Assembly: GCF_001424345.1 (NCBI RefSeq)
Contig: NZ_LMPF01000026.1
Location: 123,492-187,491 of the forward strand
Reading direction: 5' to 3'
DNA: 64,000 nucleotides
Source of the DNA: Burkholderia sp. Leaf177
Lineage (GTDB): Bacteria > Pseudomonadota > Gammaproteobacteria > Burkholderiales > Burkholderiaceae
Below, one piece after another: positions 43,507-52,010 of this stretch. Within the stretch, counting starts at the first letter, position 1; each line of letters begins with the position of its first letter. Position numbers and translations under genes: made by a program. The notes below the pieces were generated by a model that had not been told where the DNA came from, searched no databases, and saw only the letters and a list, made by a program, of their open reading frames with translations.

Positions 43507-45009
43507 ATGGCACGTGATCTGACCTTAGAGCCGCAACTTGCAGTCGATGACATCCAGGGAGATATTCTCGTCGGCCTGTTAAAACAGCACGAACACCTGA
43601 TGTTTTTTCAGATCGTCGACAAGCAGCGGTTTCGAAACTTTCTGCAGACCTTATCGCTTACCAGCGCGCAGGAATGCCTGGCACAGCGCGCTTTCGTCGA
43701 CAAGAAAAAAGCCGAAGGCAGTTCGCGGCTGTTTCCGGCGCCCGGCCTGAATCTCGCGTTTACGTTCGAAGGCCTGAGCGAACTGGGCGCCACGAACTTC
43801 GATACGACCAGCGTCCAGGCGTTTGCAAATGGCATGGATAAAAGCCAGCAAGCGTTGAACGATGTGCCGTCGGCGCAATGGCGCATCCTGCGTCCATCGG
43901 GCGCGTTGCATGGCGTGTTCATCGTCACGGGGGCGACGCATGAGGAAGTGGTGGACGTGGTGTCGTTGCGCCTTTCGCCCGCAAGCGATAACGGTTGGAA
44001 ACTGCTTCATACCGAAGTCGGTCAGGTCCGGCCTGCACCGACCAACGGCCACGAACATTTCGGTTACGCCGATGGCGTGTCCCAGCCCGGCGTAAGAGGA
44101 ATTGTCGCGGCAAATACGCCGTTGACGCCGACTCTGCCCGGCGCCGAAGACTCGCAAGGCCAGCAAGGGCAAGACCTTCTCTGGCCCGGCGAGTTCGTGT
44201 TCGGCTACGCGAGTCAAAACCCGAACGCTGCTTCGTTCACCGAAAAAGGTCCGGACGCGGTGCCTCCGGCTCCGTTCATGAACAACGGGGCGTTCCTCGT
44301 TTTTCGCCGGCTTGCGCAGCTGGTTCCGGAATTCAACCACTCTGTCAAAGCTGCTTCCGCGAGCATCAATACCGCGGGAAATCCGTCGAGCCCGAATCTG
44401 TTTGGAGCGCAACTGGTCGGACGCTGGAAAAGCGGCGCGCCATTGATCAATGCTCCGACCGCGGACGATCTGGATTTTGCCGAAGATACCGCCGTCACCA
44501 ACGCATTCGAATTTGGCGATGATCGAACCGGCTTGAAGTGTCCATTCGCCGCGCATATCAGGAAGGCTTATCCGCGAGACGACGTCCTTGGCAATACGAC
44601 GCCAACCGATACCGAATCCGATAAAGCCGAAGCCTTTACGCAAACGCACCGCATGTTGCGCCGGGGCATTGCATTTGGTCCCGAGTTGACGGAACAGGAA
44701 GCGTTGAGCGGACACTCATCGGACGATAAAAAACGTGGCCTCCTTTTCAAGTGCTACGTCACATCGATTGAAGACCAGTTCGAGTTCGTGCAGAAGACGT
44801 GGTGCAACAACCAGAACTTCGTCCAGCCTGAAAGTGGTATCGATCCGATCATCGGCCAATCGCCGAATCCGACAAATCCGTTTCTCGGCGCGGTCCCTGC
44901 ATCAAAAAATATTGCCGACAAACAGACGGTCGATCTCCGGAGCTTTGTCCATCTGGAAGGCGGAGCGTACTTCTTTGCGCCAAGCATCAGCGCAATCAAA
45001 TCCTTATAA
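43507..45009 (+). CDS. DyP-type haem peroxidase
   Basis: This is a 500-residue dye-decolorising peroxidase that would oxidise phenolic or dye-like substrates with hydrogen peroxide. The distal GxxDG motif is GYADG at 186-190 with Asp189 as acid-base catalyst. The proximal haem ligand is His350 in CPFAAHIRKAYPRDD. No Tat or Sec signal is present and no encapsulin gene is nearby, so it is predicted cytoplasmic. I used ATG 43507, which has GGAG at correct spacing. The listed frame starts 12 codons earlier at GTG. The length and inserts fit the large DyP classes rather than the short bacterial A/B types. Confidence 0.9.
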   Translation: MARDLTLEPQLAVDDIQGDILVGLLKQHEHLMFFQIVDKQRFRNFLQTLSLTSAQECLAQRAFVDKKKAEGSSRLFPAPGLNLAFTFEGLSELGATNFDTTSVQAFANGMDKSQQALNDVPSAQWRILRPSGALHGVFIVTGATHEEVVDVVSLRLSPASDNGWKLLHTEVGQVRPAPTNGHEHFGYADGVSQPGVRGIVAANTPLTPTLPGAEDSQGQQGQDLLWPGEFVFGYASQNPNAASFTEKGPDAVPPAPFMNNGAFLVFRRLAQLVPEFNHSVKAASASINTAGNPSSPNLFGAQLVGRWKSGAPLINAPTADDLDFAEDTAVTNAFEFGDDRTGLKCPFAAHIRKAYPRDDVLGNTTPTDTESDKAEAFTQTHRMLRRGIAFGPELTEQEALSGHSSDDKKRGLLFKCYVTSIEDQFEFVQKTWCNNQNFVQPESGIDPIIGQSPNPTNPFLGAVPASKNIADKQTVDLRSFVHLEGGAYFFAPSISAIKSL

Positions 45010-45030
45010 GGAAGCGGCGCTTCCGCAGCG

Positions 45031-45060
45031 ATGCGCCAGCCGATGTTCGGGTTGGCGCAT
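45031..45060. terminator. Hairpin between convergent DyP and small exported protein genes
   Basis: ATGCGCCAGCC (45031-45041) pairs with GGGTTGGCGCAT (45049-45060) apart from one mismatch and one bulge. There is no T tract on either side, so it may only weakly terminate. A second small hairpin GGAAGC-GGC-GCTTCC lies at 45010-45024. Confidence 0.4.
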
Positions 45061-45080
45061 GGCAACGCTACATAGCCGCC

Positions 45081-45371
45081 TCACTTGCCCGTCTGGCCAT
45101 CCGCCATTTGCACGGGTTCATCGGGGACGACGGACGTCAAGACAGTTGAAGGCAAATGCCTCACGTCGTTCGGGCCGACCTTGCCCGCGAACTTCCAGCC
45201 GCCCGGCAGCTTCACGAACGTGAAGCCTGTCGGCGTGTCGACAAATACAGCGAAGTTTTTCGCTGAAGCCACGGCGTCCATCTGAGCGGTATCGGCAGCT
45301 GTCTGTGCAACGACGGCGGACGATGCCACGACCAAAGCTGCAGCAATCAAGCCGCGAATTACAGGTTTCAT
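45081..45371 (-). CDS. Small exported protein of unknown function
   Basis: This 96-residue product has a clear Sec signal peptide (MKPVIRGLIAAALVVASSAVVA, cleavage about residue 22). I preferred the ATG at 45371 where the signal begins; the frame starts four codons earlier. The mature part includes FAVFVDTPTGFTFVKLPGGW and resembles small periplasmic proteins annotated only as hypothetical in Burkholderia. It is divergent from the TetR gene, with 157 bases between. It might be a TetR target, which is inference. Confidence 0.7.
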   Translation of the reverse strand: MKPVIRGLIAAALVVASSAVVAQTAADTAQMDAVASAKNFAVFVDTPTGFTFVKLPGGWKFAGKVGPNDVRHLPSTVLTSVVPDEPVQMADGQTGK

Positions 45372-45528
45372 TTCGAGCTCCATTTCGTTCGGAAAAGGCG
45401 TGTGCCTTGAATATGTGTCGATCGATACAGAATATTAAAGCGTCAAAATTGACCCGTGTCCAGTTTTTTGTTATGGTCGTTACAAAATAGAAATCACGAT
45501 CGTGACGGATCGGGAGACGCGGAGAAAT

Positions 45529-46170
45529 ATGATGAATGATTCAGTGGATGCGGCAGTTTCGAAAGGGCGAGGCAGACCTCGGGCATTTGACCGGCAAATC
45601 GCGCTTACGCGTGCGATGGACACGTTCTGGCTGAAGGGTTTCGACGGCTGCGCAATCAGCGACCTGACCACGGCGATGAACATCAATTCGCCGAGTCTTT
45701 ACGCCGCGTTCGGCAGCAAGGAAGATCTGTTTCGCGAGGCGCTCGACCTTTACGGTGCGCTCGAGGGAGACGCGACCCAGCGCGCATTGTCTGGACCGCG
45801 CAACATTCGCGATGCGCTCGGCGCCATGCTCAAGCGCAGTGTCGAGATGTTCACGCGCGGTCCGCAACCACGCGGCTGCATGGTGATGCTCGGCGCAATG
45901 AACGTCAGTGCTGACCAGAAAAGTCTTCGCACGCTATTGCACAAACGCCAGAAGCAGATCCTCGACCTGATCAGGAAGCGGATGGCGATGGCCGTCGATG
46001 ACGGTGAGTTTGCGGTATCGGCGGATATCGACGGCTTGTCCACGCTATGCGCGGTTCTCTTCACCGGGCTCGCGGTCCACGCTCACGACGGCGCGGGACG
46101 GGCGAAGCTGAATTCAGCCATCGATGCCTTTCTCGCCACGTTACCGGTGCAGGAAAAACCGGCCGGGTGA
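45529..46170 (+). CDS. TetR family transcriptional regulator
   Basis: This is a 213-residue repressor. A basic N-terminal lead (GRGRPRAFD) is followed by the TetR helix-turn-helix (FDGCAISDLTTAMNINSPSLYAAFGSKEDLF). The C-terminal ligand domain has GCMVMLGAMNVS and related lines. The GRPRAFD and YAAFGSK motifs resemble AcrR/RutR-like regulators. Two ATGs (45529 and 45532) are possible, with GGAG upstream. It is divergent from the small exported protein gene and convergent with the orphan ABC ATPase. Either could be a target. Confidence 0.9.
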   Translation: MMNDSVDAAVSKGRGRPRAFDRQIALTRAMDTFWLKGFDGCAISDLTTAMNINSPSLYAAFGSKEDLFREALDLYGALEGDATQRALSGPRNIRDALGAMLKRSVEMFTRGPQPRGCMVMLGAMNVSADQKSLRTLLHKRQKQILDLIRKRMAMAVDDGEFAVSADIDGLSTLCAVLFTGLAVHAHDGAGRAKLNSAIDAFLATLPVQEKPAG

Positions 46171-46175
46171 CGGTT

Positions 46176-46805
46176 TCATGGCTGTGACGCGTTGCGCGCG
46201 AGATCGGCAAACGTGATTGTTTGCGCGTTGCATGCTTGCGTAAAGGCGGCGTCGTAACTCGAGAACAACACCAGGCGCGTTTTTGCGAGCTCGGTGAACA
46301 ACTCGACCAGAACGCCGCGCGCGGCAGCGTCCAAACCTGCGACCGGCTCATCCGCGATGATTACCTTCGCACCGCCAATGGCGGCGGCCGTCAGGCAGAT
46401 CTTCTTGCGTGTTCCAAACGACATTTGCTCGAAGCGCTTTTCCAGATGCGGCGTCAGTCCAAAACGATCGGCAAGCTCGAGCGCGTCACGGCTCACGGTC
46501 GTGTCCCTTTCCAATGCCACTTGTTCCAAATACGCGCGCCCGGTTTGCATGGAACCCGGCAGGCAGTCATCCGGTATGTACGCGACCGCAGACTTCACCT
46601 TCGGCCCGCTGCGCAGTAAGTGCCCGTTGATCCACACGTCGCCTTGATCGGCTGGGATCGATCCGGCAAGAATGCCGAGCAGCGTGGTCTTGCCGCTGCC
46701 GCTTTCATCGTTTAGCGTGATGCATCCTGCGCCCGCACGATAGTTCAGTCCTTCGAAAATGACGCGGTCGGCGTAGCGTTTGCCAAGGTTCTCGAATCGA
46801 AGCAT
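46176..46805 (-). CDS. Orphan ABC-type ATPase
   Basis: This ATPase of 209 residues has Walker A DESGSGKTT and Walker B VIIADEPVAGLD, but its signature is degenerate (MSFGTRKKICLTAA in place of LSGGQ). That form is known among heme-exporter and multidrug (CcmA-like) ATPases. No permease gene adjoins it. It should dimerise and serve a membrane partner encoded elsewhere, or act without transport. It is convergent with the TetR gene and lies 89 bases downstream of the solute-binding-like gene. Confidence 0.8.
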   Translation of the reverse strand: MLRFENLGKRYADRVIFEGLNYRAGAGCITLNDESGSGKTTLLGILAGSIPADQGDVWINGHLLRSGPKVKSAVAYIPDDCLPGSMQTGRAYLEQVALERDTTVSRDALELADRFGLTPHLEKRFEQMSFGTRKKICLTAAAIGGAKVIIADEPVAGLDAAARGVLVELFTELAKTRLVLFSSYDAAFTQACNAQTITFADLARNASQP

Positions 46806-46894
46806 GGGTTGGTGTTTGTAATCGCGAAGAGTTATGGAATGCTGCGCGAGGTTAGCGAAGCGATTGTGAACCGGGTGCAGGGACTATTTATCTC

Positions 46895-47617
46895 TCACAC
46901 GCTCGCCGGCGCCACCGAAGCCCCGGCAATCCCGTGCCGCTTGAGCGCATCGGCGACAAATCCGGACGCCTTCATCTCTTCCACGAATGACGCCAAAAAC
47001 CTGGCAGCGTCCTCGCCACGACTTTTCGGCGTGCCCATGGCTTGCTGAATCACCATGAAACGTTCATCGAGCAAACGCAGGCCGGATGTCTTCGCGGCAT
47101 CGGCCTGAAGTTGCTGCTTCACGCCGGCAGCGACCTCGAGATTCTGGTCGATGAACGTCTGCACCACCGCCGGCGATGACGGCGCGCGCACGATCTGCGC
47201 GGCCTTCAATTCGCGCGTGAGAAACAGGTCGTACGCGCTGCCTTTGCCGACCACGACGCGATTGGCGGCCTGATCCACGTCGGCGTTCGAGCGAATTGGC
47301 GAAGCATCGCGCACGAGATAAAACCCCTCGATCAGCACATACGGCGCCGTGAACGCGATGCTCGCGCCGCGCACCGGGTCGATGGCAAAAAAGCCGAAAT
47401 CCGCGCGCTCACCGGCGACGGCTTCGACGGACTTGCCGGCGGTATCGAACACGATCAGTTCGAGTTCCACGCCGAGCCGCCGAGCAAATTCGTGGGCGAG
47501 ATCAATCGATACACCGAATGGTTTTCCCGTCGATGGATCCATATTGGCAAGGATCGGATTGCCTAGGTTGATGGATGCACGCAGGCGTCCGGCTGGAGTA
47601 AAAGCGTCGATTGTCAT
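46895..47617 (-). CDS. Solute-binding-like protein (PBPb fold) without signal peptide
   Basis: This 240-residue protein matches the amino-acid binding-protein fold, for example NPILANMDPSTGKPFGVSIDLAHEFARRLG, RADFGFFAIDPVRG and GKGSAYDLFLTREL. No Sec or Tat signal precedes the domain: the protein begins about eleven residues before it. The preferred ATG is 47617, with a TTG three codons upstream. It would therefore stay in the cytoplasm unless the start lies elsewhere, and the 5' region offers no in-frame signal. It may have become an intracellular ligand-binding protein. Alternatively the gene has lost its export signal. Confidence 0.78.
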   Translation of the reverse strand: MTIDAFTPAGRLRASINLGNPILANMDPSTGKPFGVSIDLAHEFARRLGVELELIVFDTAGKSVEAVAGERADFGFFAIDPVRGASIAFTAPYVLIEGFYLVRDASPIRSNADVDQAANRVVVGKGSAYDLFLTRELKAAQIVRAPSSPAVVQTFIDQNLEVAAGVKQQLQADAAKTSGLRLLDERFMVIQQAMGTPKSRGEDAARFLASFVEEMKASGFVADALKRHGIAGASVAPASV

Positions 47618-47692
47618 GGTCGTCAAGGCTCGATGATATTGCGGCTATTGGTAAGGTCTCGCTCCTGCCTCAAGCAGAATCTCATCCTTACG

Positions 47693-47720
47693 TTGTTGCC
47701 GCGAGATTGCACTTTATATA
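47693..47720 (+). promoter_or_regulatory. Possible promoter of the dienelactone hydrolase gene
   Basis: TTGTTG (47693-47698) and TATATA (47715-47720) are 16 bases apart. Transcription would begin about 75 bases before the octamer repeat array, placing that array in the 5' untranslated leader. Confidence 0.35.
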
Positions 47721-47800
47721 GGAAATGCAATATTGCGCGGATAAAACCGTGGGTGTCCGTTCACGCAATCTTCGAATGCCGGCGCTATGCTACCGGTTCC

Positions 47801-47840
47801 CGTTCACCCGTTCACCCGTTCACCCGTTCACCCGTTCACC
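47801..47840. repeat. Five perfect tandem copies of the octamer CGTTCACC
   Basis: The 8-base unit is repeated five times without a mismatch, followed by the variant GTTCCACC. It ends 23 bases before the start codon of the dienelactone hydrolase and just before its ribosome-binding site. Copy-number change by slippage would alter the leader length in 8-base steps. Confidence 0.9.
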
Positions 47841-47863
47841 GTTCCACCGACCGAGGACCAATC

Positions 47864-48577
47864 ATGAAACAGACGCCAGGATCAATGATCAGCTTTAAGC
47901 GCCCCGACGGGCAGGAAATCCAGGGTTATCTCGCGAAGCCGGAAAAGCTCGAAGGCGCGCCGGCGATTGTCGTGATCCAGGAATGGTGGGGCTTGAACGA
48001 CCAGATTCGCGGTGTTGCCGACCGTTACGCGCGGGCCGGGTACATAACGCTCGTGCCGGATCTGTTTCGCGGCAAGACCACGGTTGAAGAGGCGGAGGCG
48101 AATCACTTGCTGACCGAACTCGATTTCGGCGATGCCGCCGGCCAGGACATTCGCGGCGCCGTGCAATATCTGAAGACACAATCCGCGCGCGTGGCCGTGA
48201 CCGGCTATTGCATGGGCGGCGCGTTGACGCTGCTTGCGCTCAGCAATATTCCGGAGGTATCGGCGGGCGTGGTGTGGTACGGATTTCCGCCACTGGAGTA
48301 CATCGATGCATCGAAGATCAAGGTTCCGGTGCTCGGGCATTGGGCGACGCAGGACGAGTTCTTCCCGGGCGAAACGGTGGACCAGCTTGAAAAGCTGCTT
48401 GGCGATGCGAATGTCGATGTCGAGTTTCATCGATACCTCGCGCATCACGCGTTCGCCAATGAAACGGCGGTTGGGCCCGGACGTATTTCGCGGACTCAGT
48501 ACGACCCTGTCTGGGCGCAAATGGCGTGGGATCGTACGCTGACGTTCTTCGGCAAAACGATATGGGCGCAGAAGTAA
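47864..48577 (+). CDS. Dienelactone hydrolase family protein
   Basis: This alpha/beta hydrolase of 237 residues has the dienelactone-hydrolase triad: Cys116 in GYCMGG, Asp164 in ATQDEFF and His194 or His195 in YLAHHAF. The QEWWGLNDQIRGVADRYA stretch is diagnostic of the family. Classical members open 4-carboxymethylenebutenolide in chloroaromatic degradation, but no such pathway is adjacent here. The ATG 47864 has GAGGA at good spacing. Expression may depend on the octamer repeat just upstream. Broad-specificity lactone or ester hydrolysis in the cytoplasm is the safe assignment. Confidence 0.88.
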   Translation: MKQTPGSMISFKRPDGQEIQGYLAKPEKLEGAPAIVVIQEWWGLNDQIRGVADRYARAGYITLVPDLFRGKTTVEEAEANHLLTELDFGDAAGQDIRGAVQYLKTQSARVAVTGYCMGGALTLLALSNIPEVSAGVVWYGFPPLEYIDASKIKVPVLGHWATQDEFFPGETVDQLEKLLGDANVDVEFHRYLAHHAFANETAVGPGRISRTQYDPVWAQMAWDRTLTFFGKTIWAQK

Positions 48578-48648
48578 AAGCGCGTTCTTTCAGGTCGCTC
48601 GCGTGGGCTACCTGAAATGATCCCAAGCCAAGCTGCTGACCCACTTGG

Positions 48649-49095
48649 TCAGCCCGGAATTTCAGGCTCGACCAGCTTTGCGAGTTGAAGAAGCGATTCC
48701 TGCCAGCCGAGGTAGCACATTTCCTCGGGAATGACTTCCGGTATGCCTGCCTGCACGATGCTTACCTCGGTCCCGCACGAAACCTGCCGCAACGAAATGG
48801 TGACGTCCATCTGGCCGGGCAGGTTGGCGTCGTCGAATTTGTCCCAATAGCGAATCTTCTCGAACGGCACGAGTTCGACGTATTCGCCGCCGAACGAATG
48901 GCTGTTGCCGGAGCTGAAATTACGGAACGACATCTTGAACGTGCCACCAACGCGTGCATCCAAGTGGTGGACCTGGCATGTGAAGCCGTAGGGCGGCAGC
49001 CACTTGGCGAGCGCATCGGCTTCGAGGAACGCTCTATAAACGCGTTCAGGTGTGGCGCGCAAGACGCGATGGAGGTTGACGGTTCCAGTAGCCAT
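48649..49095 (-). CDS. SRPBCC/AHSA1-domain protein
   Basis: This small protein of 148 residues belongs to the START/SRPBCC (AHSA1-like) hydrophobic-cavity fold. The N-terminal signature is RVLRATPERVYRAFLEADALAKWL, and the C-terminal helix ends with LGWQESLLQLAKLVE. I chose the ATG at 49095, which has AAAGGTGA upstream. Relatives are lipid- or aromatic-binding proteins or Hsp90 co-chaperone-like. A role here is not evident. It lies downstream of the SDR-quinone reductase cluster but is separated from it by 139 bases. Confidence 0.87.
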   Translation of the reverse strand: MATGTVNLHRVLRATPERVYRAFLEADALAKWLPPYGFTCQVHHLDARVGGTFKMSFRNFSSGNSHSFGGEYVELVPFEKIRYWDKFDDANLPGQMDVTISLRQVSCGTEVSIVQAGIPEVIPEEMCYLGWQESLLQLAKLVEPEIPG

Positions 49096-49234
49096 GATGT
49101 GTTCACCTTTCACTAATGAGTTGGACATACTTCTACGACGATCCGGCATCGCTGGTTTCGACACATGTCGAGACGAGGGAAGACCCGTAGGCGCCGACGA
49201 ATTTTACCCGGGCACGAATATGAAAAGCCCAACC

Positions 49235-49984
49235 TCATGAAGCAGTTCGGCCGCCATTGACGCGCAAGACTTCGCCGGTCATGAAACTCGCTTTATCCGA
49301 CGATACAAACAGGATGGCGTCCGCAATTTCATCCGGCGTTCCTGCCCGCTTGAGCGGTACGGCGGCGAGAAAAGCAGCCTTGCGTTCCGCGTTCACGGTG
49401 AGGCGGTCGAGCATGGCGGTTTCCACCGGACCAGGCGCAACCGCGTTGACGCGCACGCCGAACGCCGCCGCTTCGAGCGCCGCCGATTTGGTGAGACCTT
49501 CGACCGCGTGCTTGCTTGCCGCATACAGCGATGCGTTCGCGGCGCCGCGCGCGCCCATCGTGGAAGAGATATTCACGATACTGCCGCCGCCCTGCGCCGA
49601 CATCGCTCGGAGTTCGTGTTTCATGGCGAGCAAGGTGCCGAGCACGTTGGTATCGAAGACGGCCGCGTAGCGTTCCAGCGTCTGCTCCACCACCGGCGCC
49701 GACTCACCTTCCGAACCGGCAGAATTCACGGCTATATCCAGCCGTCCGAAACGTTCGACTGTGCCATTCACGAGCTTCCGCACGTCCTCTTCATCGCGGA
49801 CATCAGCCTGTATGAACAGCGCTTCTGCACCGAGCGCGATGAGTTCCGCAGCAAGCGTCCGGCCTTCTTTGGCCCGGCGCCCCGAGACCACGACGCGTGC
49901 TTTGTCACGCGCGAACGCGAAGGCGGCCGCGCGGCCAATGCCGCTCAACGCGCCCGTGATGAGTACAACAGGATTGCTGAACAT
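49235..49984 (-). CDS. Short-chain dehydrogenase/reductase
   Basis: This 249-residue SDR has the NAD(P) motif TGALSGIG at 10-17, NSAG at about 87-90, and the catalytic Ser140/141 and Tyr154-x3-Lys158. It ends in the usual MTGEVLRVNGG. The R35-rich segment after the second strand (VSGRR) suggests NADP preference, though this is weak. It follows the zinc-type reductase by 25 bases on the same strand and is probably co-transcribed with it and with the second SDR. The substrate is unknown. Confidence 0.9.
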   Translation of the reverse strand: MFSNPVVLITGALSGIGRAAAFAFARDKARVVVSGRRAKEGRTLAAELIALGAEALFIQADVRDEEDVRKLVNGTVERFGRLDIAVNSAGSEGESAPVVEQTLERYAAVFDTNVLGTLLAMKHELRAMSAQGGGSIVNISSTMGARGAANASLYAASKHAVEGLTKSAALEAAAFGVRVNAVAPGPVETAMLDRLTVNAERKAAFLAAVPLKRAGTPDEIADAILFVSSDKASFMTGEVLRVNGGRTAS

Positions 49985-50009
49985 TTGCTTCTCCTCGAAG
50001 GGCTCGGTT

Positions 50010-50999
50010 TCAAACCGTCACCACGATCTTCCCGAACTGGCCATTGGTTTCCAGATACCGATGCGCATCGACCATTTCATCGAACGTGAAAGTACGGTCG
50101 ATAACCGGCTTCAGCGCGCCGCTCTCAAAGCCCTTCAGCACATAGTCCACGGCCGCCTTCCTGCGGGTTTCATCGCCGCTCGTCAGCCAGATGTTGTGCG
50201 CCTTCACTGTCAGCACCTTCGCGATCATCTCGAGCACGGGCAGCGGCGTGACGTCCTCGCTGAGCGCGCCGTAGATATAAGCGATACCGCCGAACGACAA
50301 CGCCGATATCAGCTTCGCGAAGTTCGGACCGCCAACGGGATCGAAGGCAACGCGCGCGCCTTTGCCATCCGTGATGCGCATGATTTCATCGACCAGGCTG
50401 GTTTCGTCGGTGACGATCACGTACGCGGCGCCTGCATCGAGCAATTGCTGTTTTTTCTCGGCGGTACGTGTGAGCGCAATGGATGTCGCGCCCGCATAGT
50501 TGGCAATCTGGATCGCCGCGAGCCCTACGCTGCTCGAGGCTGCGGGCACGATCACGAAGTCGCCCTGGGTCACCTTCGCGTCCTCGACCAGCGCGCCGTA
50601 CGCCGTGACGAACATCATCCAGACCGATGCCGCCTCGCCGAACGAAAGCGATTCCGGATGCTTCACGACCGCGTAATCCGGCGCGATGATCGTCTCGCCA
50701 TAGGTGAAATACTGGTTCATGGAAAACGATGGAATCACGTTCACCTTGTCGCCGGGCGCGAAACCCGTGACGTTGCTGCCGACCGCGTCCACAACGCCGG
50801 CCGCTTCATAGCCGAGACCCGCCGGAAACTTGACCGGCTCGATATACGCGTCGAGGCGCCACATCGATTCCGCACGATTGAGGCCGATCGCTTTTACGTT
50901 GATGCGGACTTCGTCGGGGCCGGGCGCGGGGACATCGGTATCGATGAATTCGAGCACGTCGGGACCACCAGCCTGTGCAAACTTGATTGTGCGTGACAT
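50010..50999 (-). CDS. Zinc-independent quinone oxidoreductase-like MDR protein
   Basis: This is a 329-residue medium-chain reductase. The N-terminal GroES-like domain has GPDEVRINVKAIGLNRAE and GYEAAGVVDAVG. The Rossmann core shows VIVPAASSSVGLAAIQIANYAG and AFDPVGGPNFAKL. The lack of zinc-ligand cysteines places it with NADPH:quinone reductases rather than alcohol dehydrogenases. It sits between two SDR genes on one strand, with gaps of 25 and 98 bases. The set may reduce reactive quinones or enones and is likely controlled by the divergent LysR gene. Confidence 0.9.
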   Translation of the reverse strand: MSRTIKFAQAGGPDVLEFIDTDVPAPGPDEVRINVKAIGLNRAESMWRLDAYIEPVKFPAGLGYEAAGVVDAVGSNVTGFAPGDKVNVIPSFSMNQYFTYGETIIAPDYAVVKHPESLSFGEAASVWMMFVTAYGALVEDAKVTQGDFVIVPAASSSVGLAAIQIANYAGATSIALTRTAEKKQQLLDAGAAYVIVTDETSLVDEIMRITDGKGARVAFDPVGGPNFAKLISALSFGGIAYIYGALSEDVTPLPVLEMIAKVLTVKAHNIWLTSGDETRRKAAVDYVLKGFESGALKPVIDRTFTFDEMVDAHRYLETNGQFGKIVVTV

Positions 51000-51097
51000 G
51001 AGATTTCTCCAGATTAAATGGATGAAGCCGTGCGGCTTCTACAGTACGAAAATAAGCGGAATGCTGCTTGAACGAGCCCGCTAAAAATCAGGTCGGA

Positions 51098-51844
51098 TCA
51101 GAGCTTCGAGCCGCCGTCCACGTGCAGCGTTTCGCCGGTCACCCAGCGCGCGGCATCGGAGGCGAGAAACGCGACCGCGCTGGCAATGTCGTCAGGCTGC
51201 GCGACGCGCTTGAGCGCCTGCATGCCGGTCGCGGCGTTGCGGCCTTCTTCGGTCTTGGTGAAGCTCGACATTTCGGTGGCGACCACGCCCGGCGCAACCG
51301 CGTTCACACGAATGCCGCGCTCGCCCAAAGCCGACGCGAAATGCCTGACGAGGGTATCGACTGCGCCTTTCGTCGATGCATACGCGGACAGCTTGCCCAC
51401 CACTGCATGCGCCGCAAGCGATGACAACAGCACCACGCTGCTGCCTTTGCACATGACAGGCAGCAACTGCTGAACGAGAAAGTAGGGCGCGCGGACGTTC
51501 ACGGCGAAGAGGTCGTCGAAGTCCTCGACAGTGGTTTCTTCGATACTCGCCGCCTTCGAGACGCCCGCATTCGCCACCAGAATATCCAGCCGATGTCCCA
51601 CGACCGCGCGCACTTCTTTCGCGAGCGCATGCGGACCGTCGGCATTGCGCAGGTTCGCGCCAACTTTCTGCGCATTGCCGCCGGCCGCGCGAATGTCCGC
51701 AACGACGGCATCTGCTTCCTTTTCGCCGCGGCTGTAATGCACCAGCACTTGCGCGCCTTCCTTGGCGAGCGCGAGTGCGACCGCGCGTCCAATGCCGCGT
51801 GAAGCGCCGGTTACAAGCGCCGTCTTTCCACTGAGATTGCTCAT
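51098..51844 (-). CDS. Short-chain dehydrogenase/reductase, first gene of the cluster
   Basis: This SDR has 248 residues with TGASRGIG at 12-19, NAG at 92-94, Ser141 and Tyr155-x3-Lys159, and the C-terminal VTGETLHVDGG. It resembles 3-oxoacyl-ACP-reductase-like enzymes. I chose ATG 51844, with GGAG upstream, and discarded a 48-codon extension. It is divergent from the LysR regulator, with a 166-base gap carrying CTTTG/CAAAG inverted repeats. This makes it the most likely LysR target, leading the quinone-reductase and second SDR genes. Confidence 0.9.
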   Translation of the reverse strand: MSNLSGKTALVTGASRGIGRAVALALAKEGAQVLVHYSRGEKEADAVVADIRAAGGNAQKVGANLRNADGPHALAKEVRAVVGHRLDILVANAGVSKAASIEETTVEDFDDLFAVNVRAPYFLVQQLLPVMCKGSSVVLLSSLAAHAVVGKLSAYASTKGAVDTLVRHFASALGERGIRVNAVAPGVVATEMSSFTKTEEGRNAATGMQALKRVAQPDDIASAVAFLASDAARWVTGETLHVDGGSKL

Positions 51845-51931
51845 GATGTTTTTTTCTCCGATATAGATGTGAGGCATGGCGCTTGTCAGCGGCGAGAGGT
51901 CGCTGCGTCGCGGCCTGATGGGTAATCTAGG

Positions 51932-51960
51932 CTTTGCTTGCACAAAGTAAAAAGACTTTG
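51932..51960. promoter_or_regulatory. Candidate LysR binding site between SDR and LysR genes
   Basis: CTTTG-N6-CAAAG (51932-51947) overlaps CAAAG-N8-CTTTG (51943-51960). Such overlapping dyads in a divergent promoter are the usual layout for LysR autoregulation and activation. Confidence 0.5.
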
Positions 51961-52010
51961 TAGGCTGGCGGGCATGCCTGAAAAGCATGACTCAATCAGA
52001 GAGAGGGCAT

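Noticed and set aside
47801..47840. Octamer repeats as a CRISPR array
   Set aside because: The units are 8 bases with no spacers, so they do not form a CRISPR array. They are a simple tandem repeat.
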